Below, piece by piece: positions 33,981 to 42,523 of a stretch of 60,189 nucleotides of DNA. Each line of letters begins with the position of its first letter. The stretch's first letter is position 1. Origin of the DNA: Betaproteobacteria bacterium (GTDB taxonomy: Bacteria; Pseudomonadota; Gammaproteobacteria; Burkholderiales; SG8-39); NCBI GenBank assembly GCA_019237595.1, contig JAFAGU010000054.1, forward strand, positions 1 through 60,189. Reading direction: 5' to 3'. A program made the position numbers and the translations under genes. The notes beneath the pieces were generated by a model, which was not told the DNA's origin, did no database searches, and was given only the letters and a program-made list of their open reading frames with translations.

Positions 33981-34744
33981 ACATCAGCGGCGCAACGCGC
34001 GTCTATTGCCTGCTCGGGGATCCGCTGCACAAGGCGAGGACGCCCGAGCATTTCAACGGTCTCTTCGCCCAGCGCGGCATCGACGCGGTGATGGTTCCGC
34101 TCGAGGTGCCCGACGGCGCGCTCGCCGAGGCTTTTTCCGTCCTGAGGAAAGTGAAGAACCTGGACGGCCTGATCATCACCATGCCGCACAAGGCCGGCAT
34201 GGCGGGGCTTGTCGACGAGCTCGAGGCGGGCGGCCGCAACGCCGGGGCCATCAACGCCGCGCGGCGCGGCGGCGACGGTCGCTGGCGAGGGGACATGTTC
34301 GACGGCCGGGGCTATACCGGTGCGCTCGCCGCGCGCGGCGTCGATCCGCGCGGCAAGCAAATACATCTGATCGGGGCGGGCGCCGTGGCGAGAGCCATCG
34401 GCTTCGCGCTGCGGGAAGCGGGCGCGGGTGCCTTCACGCTCGTGGACGTCAACCGATCGCGCGCGGCGGCGCTCGCCGGTCTGCTCGAAGCGCGCGTCGC
34501 CGACGAACCCGAAAAGGCGGACGTCGTCGTCAATTGCACGCCGCTCGGCATGAAGGAGGGGGATGCGCTTCCGTGCGATCCGGCGCGGATTTCGCCGGCC
34601 GCCGTCGTGTCCGACGTGACGACGAAGCCCGAAATCACGCCGTTCCTGTCCGCTGCCCGGGCCCGCGGCCACACGGTCACGACCGGGCGCGACATGTTCG
34701 AGGCGCAAGGCGAGCTCATCGCAGGCTTCTTCGGCTGGCGATGA
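33977..34744 (+). CDS. Shikimate dehydrogenase-like protein (AroE paralogue)
   Basis: 255 aa with the AroE fold: substrate lysine Lys72 (ITMPHKAG), Asp109 (GDMFDGRGYTG) and the nucleotide loop GAGAVARA. The shikimate carboxylate site is altered: the canonical HSxSP reads KARTP at residues 19-23, so the two serines are Ala20 and Thr22 and the His is Lys19. This argues for a catabolic paralogue of the RifI2/SdhL/quinate dehydrogenase type rather than biosynthetic AroE. ATGA overlaps tie it into the operon. Confidence 0.82.
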   Translation: MNISGATRVYCLLGDPLHKARTPEHFNGLFAQRGIDAVMVPLEVPDGALAEAFSVLRKVKNLDGLIITMPHKAGMAGLVDELEAGGRNAGAINAARRGGDGRWRGDMFDGRGYTGALAARGVDPRGKQIHLIGAGAVARAIGFALREAGAGAFTLVDVNRSRAAALAGLLEARVADEPEKADVVVNCTPLGMKEGDALPCDPARISPAAVVSDVTTKPEITPFLSAARARGHTVTTGRDMFEAQGELIAGFFGWR

Positions 34745-35166
34745 AATTCTTCGTCGAGATCGGCGAGAGCGCCGAGTTCACGAAGTCCATCGGCGCCGAG
34801 GACCTCGCGCGCTTTGCCGAGCTGAGCGGCGACTTCGACCCGATCCACATGGACGACGCCTATGCCGCGGCTTCGCGGTACGGGCGGCGCATCGCGCACG
34901 GGATCCTCGCCATGGCGCCGCTCTCCGCCGTCTCGGCGATGATCAGCCGGCGCGCCAAGGAGCGCGGCTCACCCGGTGTCTCGGTCTCGATGGGCTACGA
35001 CCGCATCCGCTTCCTCAAGCCGGTGTACATGGGCGACACGCTTACCGCGCGCTACACCATCCAGTCGCTCGAAGGCGACCGCAGCCGCTCGAAGGTCGAG
35101 GTGCTGAACCAGGCCGGCGAGCTCGTCGTCGCCGGCGAGCACATCATGAAGTGGCTCCCCGAGTGA
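34741..35166 (+). CDS. MaoC-like hydratase (second copy)
   Basis: 141 aa; the R-specific hydratase motif AELSGDFDPIHMDDAYAAASRYGRRIAHG is closer to the textbook (R)-specific enoyl-CoA hydratase than the copy at 32801. The two differ widely in sequence, so they are not a recent duplication and may act at different steps. Start overlaps the AroE-like stop; stop overlaps the acyl-CoA dehydrogenase GTG. Confidence 0.86.
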   Translation: MKFFVEIGESAEFTKSIGAEDLARFAELSGDFDPIHMDDAYAAASRYGRRIAHGILAMAPLSAVSAMISRRAKERGSPGVSVSMGYDRIRFLKPVYMGDTLTARYTIQSLEGDRSRSKVEVLNQAGELVVAGEHIMKWLPE

Positions 35167-36305
35167 GCGACCCGGCGAGGCTCCTGCGCGAGACGGTCCG
35201 GCGTTTCGCGGACGAACGGATCCGCCCGCTCGCCCGCGAGCTCGACGAATCGGAGCGCTTCCCTGCGGAGCTCTACGTCGAGATGGCGAAGCTCGGGCTC
35301 TTCGGCATCACGGTTCCCGATACCGTCGGCGGGGCCGGCATGGACGTCGCCTCCTATGCGGTGGTCATGGAGGAGCTTTCGCGTGGCTACGCATCCGTGG
35401 CCGACCAGTGCGGCCTCGTCGAGCTCGTAGGGACGCTCCTCGCCGAGCATGGCTCGGAGGACCAGAAAGAACGCTATCTCAGGCCGCTTCTCGCGGCGAA
35501 GCGACGCTGTGCCTATGCCCTGACCGAGGCGGAAGCCGGCTCGGACCTGGCCGGACTGAAGGCGTTTGCCGAAAAGCGCGGCGACGGATGGATCCTCGGC
35601 GGCGAGAAGATGTGGATCCACAACGCGCCGGTCTGCGATTTCGCCGCCGTCCTCGCCCGCACGGACAAGGGCGCCGGGCACCGCGGGATGAGCATCTTCA
35701 TCGTCGACCGGGACCTGCGCGGCGTGGCGGCGGGCAAGAAGGAGCACAAGATGGGGCAGCGAGCGTCGCAGGTGGGCGCGCTTGCCTTCACCGACGTGGC
35801 GCTTCCCGCTGCCGCCCTCCTCGGCCCGGAGGGGCGCGGCTTCTACATGATGATGAGCGTCCTGGACAAGGGTCGCGTGGGCATCGCGGCGCTCGCGCTC
35901 GGAATCCTTCAGGCGGCGCTCGACGCCTCGGTCGAGCACGCGCGGCTGCGGCGGCAGTTCGGCCGCGCGATCGCGGAATTCCAGGCGGTGCAGTGGATGA
36001 TCGCCGACATGGCGAAGGACGCGCATGCCGCGCGGCTCCTTGTGCGCGACGCCGCGGCGAAGCTCGACGCCGGCGAGCGCGCCACGATCGAGGCTTCGAT
36101 CGCGAAGTGCTTTGCCTCGGACGCGGCGGTCGCGCACACGGCAAACGCCGTGCAGGTCCATGGCGGCTCGGGCTACATCCGCGGCTTCGAGGTCGAGCGG
36201 CTTTACCGCGACGCAAAAATCACCCAGATCTACGAAGGGACAAACCAGATTCAGCGTATGATCATCGCGAGGCAGGTCCTGGGTAACCAGGCTGTTAATT
36301 CCTGA
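35163..36305 (+). CDS. Acyl-CoA dehydrogenase
   Basis: FAD enzyme of 380 aa, GTG start by overlap. Family blocks are YALTEAEAGSDLAGLKA (FAD contact), GEKMWIHNAP, the long C-terminal helix QFGRAIAEFQAVQWMIADM, QVHGGSGYIRGFEVERLYRDAK, and catalytic Glu358 in IYEGTNQIQRMIIAR, the position used by short-chain and butyryl-type enzymes. It would desaturate an acyl-CoA, giving the substrate for a MaoC hydratase. An AGGAGG site for the TRAP receptor gene follows directly. Confidence 0.92.
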   Translation: MSDPARLLRETVRRFADERIRPLARELDESERFPAELYVEMAKLGLFGITVPDTVGGAGMDVASYAVVMEELSRGYASVADQCGLVELVGTLLAEHGSEDQKERYLRPLLAAKRRCAYALTEAEAGSDLAGLKAFAEKRGDGWILGGEKMWIHNAPVCDFAAVLARTDKGAGHRGMSIFIVDRDLRGVAAGKKEHKMGQRASQVGALAFTDVALPAAALLGPEGRGFYMMMSVLDKGRVGIAALALGILQAALDASVEHARLRRQFGRAIAEFQAVQWMIADMAKDAHAARLLVRDAAAKLDAGERATIEASIAKCFASDAAVAHTANAVQVHGGSGYIRGFEVERLYRDAKITQIYEGTNQIQRMIIARQVLGNQAVNS

Positions 36306-36316
36306 GGAGGAATTCA

Positions 36317-37294
36317 ATGAAGAAAGCACTGCTGGCGGGCGCCTTCGCGGCCTTCTGCTCGCTTCCCGCCCACGCGCAGAACATCACCTGGCATGGCGCT
36401 TCGCAATTCAACGACGACCACGCCTTCACGAAGACGCTGGTGAAGTTCGAGGATCTGGTGAAGAAGTACTCCGGCAGGCCGGTGAGCTTCGTGCTCCACA
36501 AGAACTCGGAGCTTGGCCTGGAGAAGCAATATTTCGAGTACATGGCGCAGGGCAAGGCCGTGGACTACGGCATCGTGTCCCCGGCGCACATGTCTACCTT
36601 CTCGAAGGCGGCGCCCTTCATCGATGCGCCTTTCGTCTTCAGGGACCACGAGCACTGGAACAAGGTGCTGGACGCGGACCTTTTCAAGCCCATAGCCGAT
36701 GAGATACACCAGAAGGCCGATGTGCTCCTCATTGGCTACGCGGGAGGAGGGACGCGCAATCTTTTCGTCAACAAGCCGGTGCGCAACCTCCAGGACATGA
36801 AAGGCCTCAAGGTCCGGGTTCAGGGGGCGCCCATCTGGAGCCGTACCTTCGCTGCGGTGGGCATGGCGCCGACGGTCATCGCGTACAACGAGATCTACAA
36901 CGCGATACAGAACAACGTCATCTCGGCGGGTGAAAACGAGGCGGCAGGGGTCGAGCAGATGAAGTTCTACGAGGTCGCGCCGCAGCTTTCCATGACACAG
37001 CACGCGATCACGATCCGGCCGATCTGCTTCTCTGGCAAGACGTTCAAGGGCCTCGACAAGGCGATGCAGGCCGCGGTGCTGCGCGCCGGCAGGGAAGCCG
37101 GCGCCTACGGACGACAGGTCGAATCAAGCGAAGACGAGCAGAAGCTCGCGGCGCTCGAGAAAGCGGGGCGGCTGACGCGCGTGGCGTTCACGGACCGGGC
37201 GCAGATGAAGAAACTCGTCGACCCGGTAATGGAGGCTTACGCCAAGGAAATCGGCGCCTCGGAGATCCTCGCCAGGATCAACTCGATCAAATAA
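36317..37294 (+). CDS. TRAP transporter substrate-binding protein (DctP)
   Basis: 325 aa with a signal peptide (cleavage after AHA, residue about 20). DctP-type features include QGKAVDYGIVSPAHMSTF, a FVFRDHEHW segment, the NLQDMKGLKVRVQGAPIW stretch with the conserved Arg that binds a carboxylate, and AYNEIYNAIQNNVISAGENE. The ligand is therefore probably a carboxylate or sugar acid used by the preceding operon. It starts 11 bp after the acyl-CoA dehydrogenase. Confidence 0.93.
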   Translation: MKKALLAGAFAAFCSLPAHAQNITWHGASQFNDDHAFTKTLVKFEDLVKKYSGRPVSFVLHKNSELGLEKQYFEYMAQGKAVDYGIVSPAHMSTFSKAAPFIDAPFVFRDHEHWNKVLDADLFKPIADEIHQKADVLLIGYAGGGTRNLFVNKPVRNLQDMKGLKVRVQGAPIWSRTFAAVGMAPTVIAYNEIYNAIQNNVISAGENEAAGVEQMKFYEVAPQLSMTQHAITIRPICFSGKTFKGLDKAMQAAVLRAGREAGAYGRQVESSEDEQKLAALEKAGRLTRVAFTDRAQMKKLVDPVMEAYAKEIGASEILARINSIK

Positions 37295-37305
37295 CGCAGC
37301 ACTCG

Positions 37306-37337
37306 GACGCCGCGCCGGCAGCGGCGCGGCGTCTTTT
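37306..37337 (+). terminator. Intrinsic terminator between dctP and dctQ
   Basis: GACGCCGCGCCG and CGGCGCGGCGTC form a perfect 12-bp stem around GCAG, followed by TTTTCGTT. It lies 11 bp after dctP and 15 bp before dctQ. Partial termination here would yield more receptor than membrane subunits. Confidence 0.88.
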
Positions 37338-37352
37338 CGTTCCGGGGGACGC

Positions 37353-37889
37353 ATGTTGGGAATGCCGGGCAGGAAGCGCACCGCGTGGCGCACGTTTACC
37401 GCGTGGTATGCATGGGGTCTTTCGCAGGTGCTTGCCCTCGCGCTCGTAGTGCTGGTCATCCCCGTGTCGCTGCAGATCTTTTCGCGCTACACCCCGTTCG
37501 TCCCGACCTACATATGGACCGAGGAGATGGCGCGCTTCCTGTTCGTCTGGGTGATCATGCTCGGCAGCATCATCGGCGTCTACGAGAACGCCCATTTCGA
37601 CTGCGACCTGTGGCCTGACTACGGCCCGCGAGTCGACGCCATCGGCCGCCTCCTCGGTCGCGTGGGTGTACTGATCACCGCGCTCATCTTCATCTGGGCC
37701 GGCATCGAATTCACCAAATTCGCGTGGAATCGGACCTCGGAGCTCGGCGACCTGCCGCTCTGGTACATCCATGTTGCCTGGCCCATCGCAGGCGTCTCAT
37801 GGATCGTGTTTCTCGGCGAACAGATGCTCGATGACGTGCGCATCATCCGCGGCCTGGAGCCGATCGATCCGGTGCGGAGACCGATGTGA
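37353..37889 (+). CDS. TRAP transporter small permease (DctQ)
   Basis: 178 aa with four predicted membrane helices (about residues 25-45, 62-82, 103-124 and 142-160) and the DctQ features SRYTPFVPTYIWTEEMARFLFVWVIMLG. It pairs with the DctM encoded next. GGGGGA precedes its ATG; its stop overlaps the dctM GTG. Confidence 0.9.
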   Translation: MLGMPGRKRTAWRTFTAWYAWGLSQVLALALVVLVIPVSLQIFSRYTPFVPTYIWTEEMARFLFVWVIMLGSIIGVYENAHFDCDLWPDYGPRVDAIGRLLGRVGVLITALIFIWAGIEFTKFAWNRTSELGDLPLWYIHVAWPIAGVSWIVFLGEQMLDDVRIIRGLEPIDPVRRPM

Positions 37890-39205
37890 ACGGCTCGGTC
37901 CTGTCGCCGGTGATGGCCTGCGTGGTCCTGCTCGGTACCTTCGGCGTGCTCATGGCGATGCGGCTGCCGATTGCTTTCGCGCTCGGGCTCTCCTGCGTGC
38001 CGATCCTCGTGATCGAGCCGCGGCTGGATACGGTCGTGCTGATGAGCGAGACATTCAATGCCTACAATTCGTTCATCCTCCTCGCGGTCCCGTTTTTCCT
38101 TCTCACAGCGAACCTCATGAACGCGGGAGGGACGACGGACCGGCTGCTCAGGCTGTCGCGCGCCATGGTGGGCCACTTCCCGGGCGGGCTTGCGCAGATC
38201 AATGTGCTGCTTTCGGTGTTCTTCGCTGGCATTTCGGGCTCGGCGACCGCCGACGCCGCGAGCCAGTCGAAGATTTTCCTGGACGCCCAGAAGAAGGAGG
38301 GCTACGACGACAGTTTCTCCGTCTCCATTACCGCCGTTTCGGCGGTGCTCTCCAACATCTTTCCACCGTCGATCCTGATGGTGGTATGGGGCGGGCTCCT
38401 CACGGTGTCGATAGGCGGCCTGTTTCTCGCCGGGATTATTCCGGGGCTCCTCGTCGGCCTCGCGCAGATGGCCACCGTTCACGTCTACGCGAAGCTGCGC
38501 AATTACCCGACCTACAAGCGCGCCACATTCAAGGAATTCCTCAAGTCGCTCTGGGTTTCAATTCCCGCGCTTACGACGCCCGGGATCATCATCGGCGGAA
38601 AGATCTTCGGCTGGTTCACCGCCACCGAGTCGGCTTGCATTGCCGTCCTCTACGCGCTCGTCATCTCGTTCTTCGTGTACCGCGATCTCGACCTGCGCGG
38701 CTTCTACGGTGCGCTAGTGGATACGGGAAAGCTCGCCGGCGTCGCGCTTTTCTGCGTGGGCACAGCAAGCGTCTTCGGCTGGATCCTCGCGTACTACAAG
38801 ATTCCGGAGGCGGTGCTGGCGGGCGTATCGACCTGGAACATGGGACTGACTGCTACGGGCTTCTTCATCGTCTTCGTCTTCCTCGTCGCGGGGACGTTCC
38901 TCGATTCCATTCCTGCGATCATCATTTGCGCGCCCATCCTGGAGCCGCTCGCCCGGCATGGCGGGATGGATCCGATCCACTTCGCCATGATCAGCATCGT
39001 GTCGCTCGCGTTCGGGCTCGTCACGCCTCCGTACGGAATTACGCTCTCCATCGCGTGCTCGGTCGCCGGGATCAGGATGCGCGAGGCGCTTTGGGATACG
39101 AACATCATGCTGCTTCCCATGCTGGGAGTGCTGATGCTGCTCGTCATCTGGCCCGAGACGGTTCTCTTCCTCCCTCGGCTGATCTCGCCGGAGTTCCTGA
39201 AATAG
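37886..39205 (+). CDS. TRAP transporter large permease (DctM)
   Basis: 439-aa membrane protein with about twelve helices. Typical DctM blocks are VPFFLLTANLMNAGG, GISGSATADAASQSKIF, FPPSILMVVWGG, GWFTATESACIAVLYAL and the ion-site region FGLVTPPYGITLSIACSVAG. GTG start is fixed by the overlap with dctQ. It is the sodium-coupled translocation subunit for the receptor at 36317. Confidence 0.93.
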   Translation: MNGSVLSPVMACVVLLGTFGVLMAMRLPIAFALGLSCVPILVIEPRLDTVVLMSETFNAYNSFILLAVPFFLLTANLMNAGGTTDRLLRLSRAMVGHFPGGLAQINVLLSVFFAGISGSATADAASQSKIFLDAQKKEGYDDSFSVSITAVSAVLSNIFPPSILMVVWGGLLTVSIGGLFLAGIIPGLLVGLAQMATVHVYAKLRNYPTYKRATFKEFLKSLWVSIPALTTPGIIIGGKIFGWFTATESACIAVLYALVISFFVYRDLDLRGFYGALVDTGKLAGVALFCVGTASVFGWILAYYKIPEAVLAGVSTWNMGLTATGFFIVFVFLVAGTFLDSIPAIIICAPILEPLARHGGMDPIHFAMISIVSLAFGLVTPPYGITLSIACSVAGIRMREALWDTNIMLLPMLGVLMLLVIWPETVLFLPRLISPEFLK

Positions 39206-39211
39206 CGCGGC

Positions 39212-40042
39212 ATGGGCGCGCCCGACCCTTCGAGGCTCTCGCTCAATACCGCCACGGTCCGCAAGCAGTGGAAGCTCGCGCAGATACTCGATGGCTGCGC
39301 GCGGCACGGCATCCGCGGCGTGGCGCCGTGGCGCGATCAGGTGCAGGAATTCGGGCTCGACCAGACGGCGCGCCTCGCGAAGACCCACGGCCTCACCGTC
39401 ACGGGCCTTTGCCGCGGCGGCTTCTTCACCGGCAAGAACTGGCTAGAAGACAATCGGCGGGCGATCGCCGAAGCCCACGTGCTGGGCGCGCAGTGCCTCG
39501 TGCTGGTCGTCGGCGGACTGCTCTTCGAGTCGAAGAACCTCGTCCGCGCCCGCGAGGTCGTCCGCGAATCGCTCCAGGAAATCCTTCCCGAAGCGAGGCA
39601 GGCCGGCGTCCCGCTTGCCATCGAGCCGCTGCATCCCATGCAGGCGGCGGAGCGGGCCTGCATAAACACGCTCGAGCAGGCGCTCGACCTCTGCGATGCG
39701 CTGGACCCGGGAGGTTCGCGAGGCGCCCCGGCTCTAGGCGTGGCGGTCGACGCCTACCACGTATGGTGGGACCCGAAGCTCGAAGCGCAGATCCAGCGCG
39801 CGGGGAGCCGCATCCTCGCGTACCACATCTGCGACTGGCTCGTGCCCACGCGCGACCTCCTCAACGACCGCGGCATGATGGGCGACGGCGTCATCGACCT
39901 GCCGCGCATTCGTTGCTGGGTAGAGGCAGCCGGCTACGCCGGCTTCCACGAGGTGGAGATCTTCTCGGAGCTCGACTGGTGGCGGAAGAATCCCGATGAC
40001 GTGCTTGCGACCTGCAAGCAGCGCCACCGGGAGTGCAGCTGA
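39212..40042 (+). CDS. TIM-barrel sugar isomerase/epimerase-like protein (second copy)
   Basis: 276 aa, 6 bp after dctM and probably co-transcribed. Putative metal ligands are Glu in LAIEPLHP, Asp in VAVDAYHVWWDP, His in AYHICDW and Glu in HEVEIFSELDWW. It differs strongly from the copy at 26644. Proteins of this type recur beside Gfo/Idh and DUF993 genes, so it probably belongs to the same pathway despite lying beyond the transporter genes. Confidence 0.8.
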   Translation: MGAPDPSRLSLNTATVRKQWKLAQILDGCARHGIRGVAPWRDQVQEFGLDQTARLAKTHGLTVTGLCRGGFFTGKNWLEDNRRAIAEAHVLGAQCLVLVVGGLLFESKNLVRAREVVRESLQEILPEARQAGVPLAIEPLHPMQAAERACINTLEQALDLCDALDPGGSRGAPALGVAVDAYHVWWDPKLEAQIQRAGSRILAYHICDWLVPTRDLLNDRGMMGDGVIDLPRIRCWVEAAGYAGFHEVEIFSELDWWRKNPDDVLATCKQRHRECS

Positions 40043-40051
40043 GCCGCCGGG

Positions 40052-41188
40052 TTACTTCCGCACCGAAAAGCGGTAGACCGTCTTGCCGGTGTACCACTCG
40101 CCGGGATTGAGGACGGTCGAGGGAAAGGCCGGCTTGTTCACGCTGTCGGGAAAGTGAGAGGGCTCGAGGCAGAACCCGGTGCGGAAGGCGTAAAGCGCGC
40201 CGCCCTTGCCGACGTCGCGCGGCTGCTTTCCTTCCAGGAAGTTGCCCGAGTAGACCTGGATGCCGGGCTCCGTGGTCCACACCTCCATCACCCGGCCGCT
40301 TTTCGGCTCGAACATGCGCGCGGCCAGGCTGAATTCGCCATCCCGCTTCTTGTTGAGCACATAGTGGTGGTCGTACCCGTTGCCGAGCTTGAGCTGCTCG
40401 TCGTCCGCGCCGATGCGCTTGCCGAAGGTCTCGGGCTTGGTGAAGTCCATCACCGTGCCCTTGACCGGCTTCAGCTCGCCGGTGGGGATCAGCGTCTTGT
40501 CGATGGGCAGGAAGGCGTCGCCGTTCACTTGCAGCACGTGGCCGAGCACGTCGCCGCCGTTATGGCCGGCGAGGTTCCAGAACGTGTGCGTCGTGAAGTT
40601 CACGACCGTGGGCTTGTCGGCCGCGACGGCGGCCCACTCGACGAGGAACTCGTTCTTGTCCGTGACCGAGTACTTGACCATCGAGGGAAGCGTGCCCGGG
40701 AAGTTCTCCTCGCCGTCCCGATAGGTATAGCTCATCACCACGGTGGAATCGTCGACCTGCTTGGCGTCGAAGACGACGAAGCGCGAGCCTTTCGCGCCGC
40801 CATGCAGCGTGTTCGGGCCGTTATTCGCGGCGAGCTTGTACTCCTGGCCGTTCAGCGTGAATTTGGCGCCGCCGATGCGGTTGGCGTAGCGGCCCACGAA
40901 GGCGCCCATCGACGCCTGGCCCTGCTGCAGCTGGTCGATCGAGTCGTAGCCGAGCGCGACGTCGCCGAGCACCCCCTTGCGATCGGGCACGAGCACCTGC
41001 ATCACCTTGGCGCCCCAGTTGGTGATCTTCACCACCATGCCCTTCGAGTTGCGGATCGTGTAGAGGTCGACCTTCTTGCCGTCGATCTCCTTCTGGTAGC
41101 TCTCCCGCTTGAGCTCCGGGTCCCCGGCGGCGCCGGCGGCTGAAAAGGCGATGGCCATGCATGCTCCCGCGATGACGGACGACTTCAT
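40052..41188 (-). CDS. galM: Exported aldose 1-epimerase (mutarotase)
   Basis: 378 aa with a signal peptide of about 20 residues (MKSSVIAGACMAIAFSAAGA), so it acts in the periplasm. It equilibrates sugar anomers: NTLHGG and TTHTFWNLAG carry the two catalytic histidines, and the Glu is in GFCLEPSHFPDS. It is last in the leftward dctPQM-galM run, suggesting that it prepares the anomer taken up by this TRAP system. It is convergent with the TIM-barrel gene, with 9 bp between stops. Confidence 0.92.
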   Translation of the reverse strand: MKSSVIAGACMAIAFSAAGAAGDPELKRESYQKEIDGKKVDLYTIRNSKGMVVKITNWGAKVMQVLVPDRKGVLGDVALGYDSIDQLQQGQASMGAFVGRYANRIGGAKFTLNGQEYKLAANNGPNTLHGGAKGSRFVVFDAKQVDDSTVVMSYTYRDGEENFPGTLPSMVKYSVTDKNEFLVEWAAVAADKPTVVNFTTHTFWNLAGHNGGDVLGHVLQVNGDAFLPIDKTLIPTGELKPVKGTVMDFTKPETFGKRIGADDEQLKLGNGYDHHYVLNKKRDGEFSLAARMFEPKSGRVMEVWTTEPGIQVYSGNFLEGKQPRDVGKGGALYAFRTGFCLEPSHFPDSVNKPAFPSTVLNPGEWYTGKTVYRFSVRK

Positions 41189-41219
41189 GCGTTCTCCTTT
41201 CGCTTGCTTGCGTTCTCCT
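41189..41219 (-). repeat. Duplicated ribosome-binding segment before galM
   Basis: Reading leftward, AGGAGAACGC occurs twice (41219-41210 and 41198-41189), 21 bp apart, and the second copy abuts the galM ATG. Both contain a Shine-Dalgarno core, so the gap between dctM and galM looks like a short tandem duplication around AAGCAAGC. Confidence 0.55.
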
Positions 41220-41231
41220 CCGCTTTGAGCC

Positions 41232-42515
41232 TCAGTACCCGAGCACCCTCGGCAGCCACAGCGAGAGCGCCGGCACGTACGTGACGATGAGCAGCGCGAG
41301 GCACATGGCGCCGTAGAAGGGCCAGAGCTCCTTCGACACCTCCTCCATGGTGACCTTGCCGATCGCGCAGCCCACGAAGAGCGTCGGCCCGACGGGCGGG
41401 GTGATGAGCCCGATGCCGAGGTTGAGCAGCATGATCATCCCGAAGTGCACCGGGTCGACGCCCATCGCCTTCACCACGGGCAGCATGATCGGCGTGCAGA
41501 TGAGGATCATCGGCGCCATGTCCATGAACGTGCCCAGGAGCAGCAGCAGCACGTTGATGAGGAGCAGCATCATGTACTTGTCGGTGGTGACGTGCAGGAA
41601 GAACTCGGTCGCCTTCGCCGGCAGCTGCATGATCGCCATCAGGTAGCCGAAGCCCGCCGCGAAGCCGATCACCATCATGACCATCGCCACGGTCTTGGTG
41701 ACCCGGTGCACGAGCTTCGGCAGCTCGCGCCACTTGTATTCCTTGTAGATCACCACGGTGCAGAAAAGCGCGTAGACGCACGCGACGGCGCCCGACTCGA
41801 TAGCGGTGAAGACGCCCGAGAGGATGCCGCCCAGGATGATGACGATCGTGATGAGGCCCCACACCGCGTCGAGGGCGATCTTGAGCGCCTGGCGAAGCGG
41901 CACGACCTCGCTCGCCGGGAAGCCGCGCTTGCGTGCCGTGATGAGCACGAGGCCCACGATGCATGCCCCGAAGAGCAGTCCCGGGAAGATGCCGGCCATG
42001 AAGAGCGCGGCGATCGACACCGTGCCGCCGGTGGCGATCGAATAGATGACCGAGTTGTGGGAGGGCGGGACGAGGATCGCCTGCACCGAGCCGCAGATCG
42101 TGACGTTGGTGGCGAAGACCTTGTCGTAGCCGTTCTTCACCATCTGCGGGATCATCACCGAGCCGATCGACGCCGTATCCGCGACGGAGGACCCGGAGAG
42201 GCAGCCGAAGAGCGTGGAGGCGAGCACGTTGACCAGCGCGAGGCCGCCGCGGATGAAGCCGACGAACACCTTGGCGAGGTCGACGAGCCGGCGCGCGACG
42301 CCGCCCTCCGACATGATGGCGCCTGCCAGCACGAAGAACGGGATCGTGAGCAGCGCAAAGTCGTCCATGCCGTCGGAGATCTTCAGCATCACCGCCTCGA
42401 GCGGGATGTCGATCCAGAGCGCCGTGATAAGGGTGGCGAGGCCCATCGCATAGGCGACGGGGATGCCGATGAACATCAGCACGAGGAAGGAGACGAGGAG
42501 GATGAGCGCGTCCAT
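41232..42515 (-). CDS. TRAP transporter large permease (DctM), hexuronate-type system
   Basis: 427-aa polytopic protein with about twelve helices. Blocks seen are TIPFFVLAGAIMSEGGVARRLVDLA, GCLSGSSVADTASIGSVMIPQM, VPPSHNSVIY and LGIGLITPPVGPTLFVGCAIG. It is related to UxuM-like permeases for uronates by context only. It lies 8 bp after its dctQ partner. Confidence 0.92.
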   Translation of the reverse strand: MDALILLVSFLVLMFIGIPVAYAMGLATLITALWIDIPLEAVMLKISDGMDDFALLTIPFFVLAGAIMSEGGVARRLVDLAKVFVGFIRGGLALVNVLASTLFGCLSGSSVADTASIGSVMIPQMVKNGYDKVFATNVTICGSVQAILVPPSHNSVIYSIATGGTVSIAALFMAGIFPGLLFGACIVGLVLITARKRGFPASEVVPLRQALKIALDAVWGLITIVIILGGILSGVFTAIESGAVACVYALFCTVVIYKEYKWRELPKLVHRVTKTVAMVMMVIGFAAGFGYLMAIMQLPAKATEFFLHVTTDKYMMLLLINVLLLLLGTFMDMAPMILICTPIMLPVVKAMGVDPVHFGMIMLLNLGIGLITPPVGPTLFVGCAIGKVTMEEVSKELWPFYGAMCLALLIVTYVPALSLWLPRVLGY

Positions 42516-42523
42516 GGGGCCTC

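Noticed and set aside
36284..36297. TAAC-CAGGCT-GTTA near the TRAP dctP gene as a second TetR operator
   Set aside because: Only four bases per arm match, spacing differs from the site at 25953, and it lies in the conserved 3' coding end of the acyl-CoA dehydrogenase.
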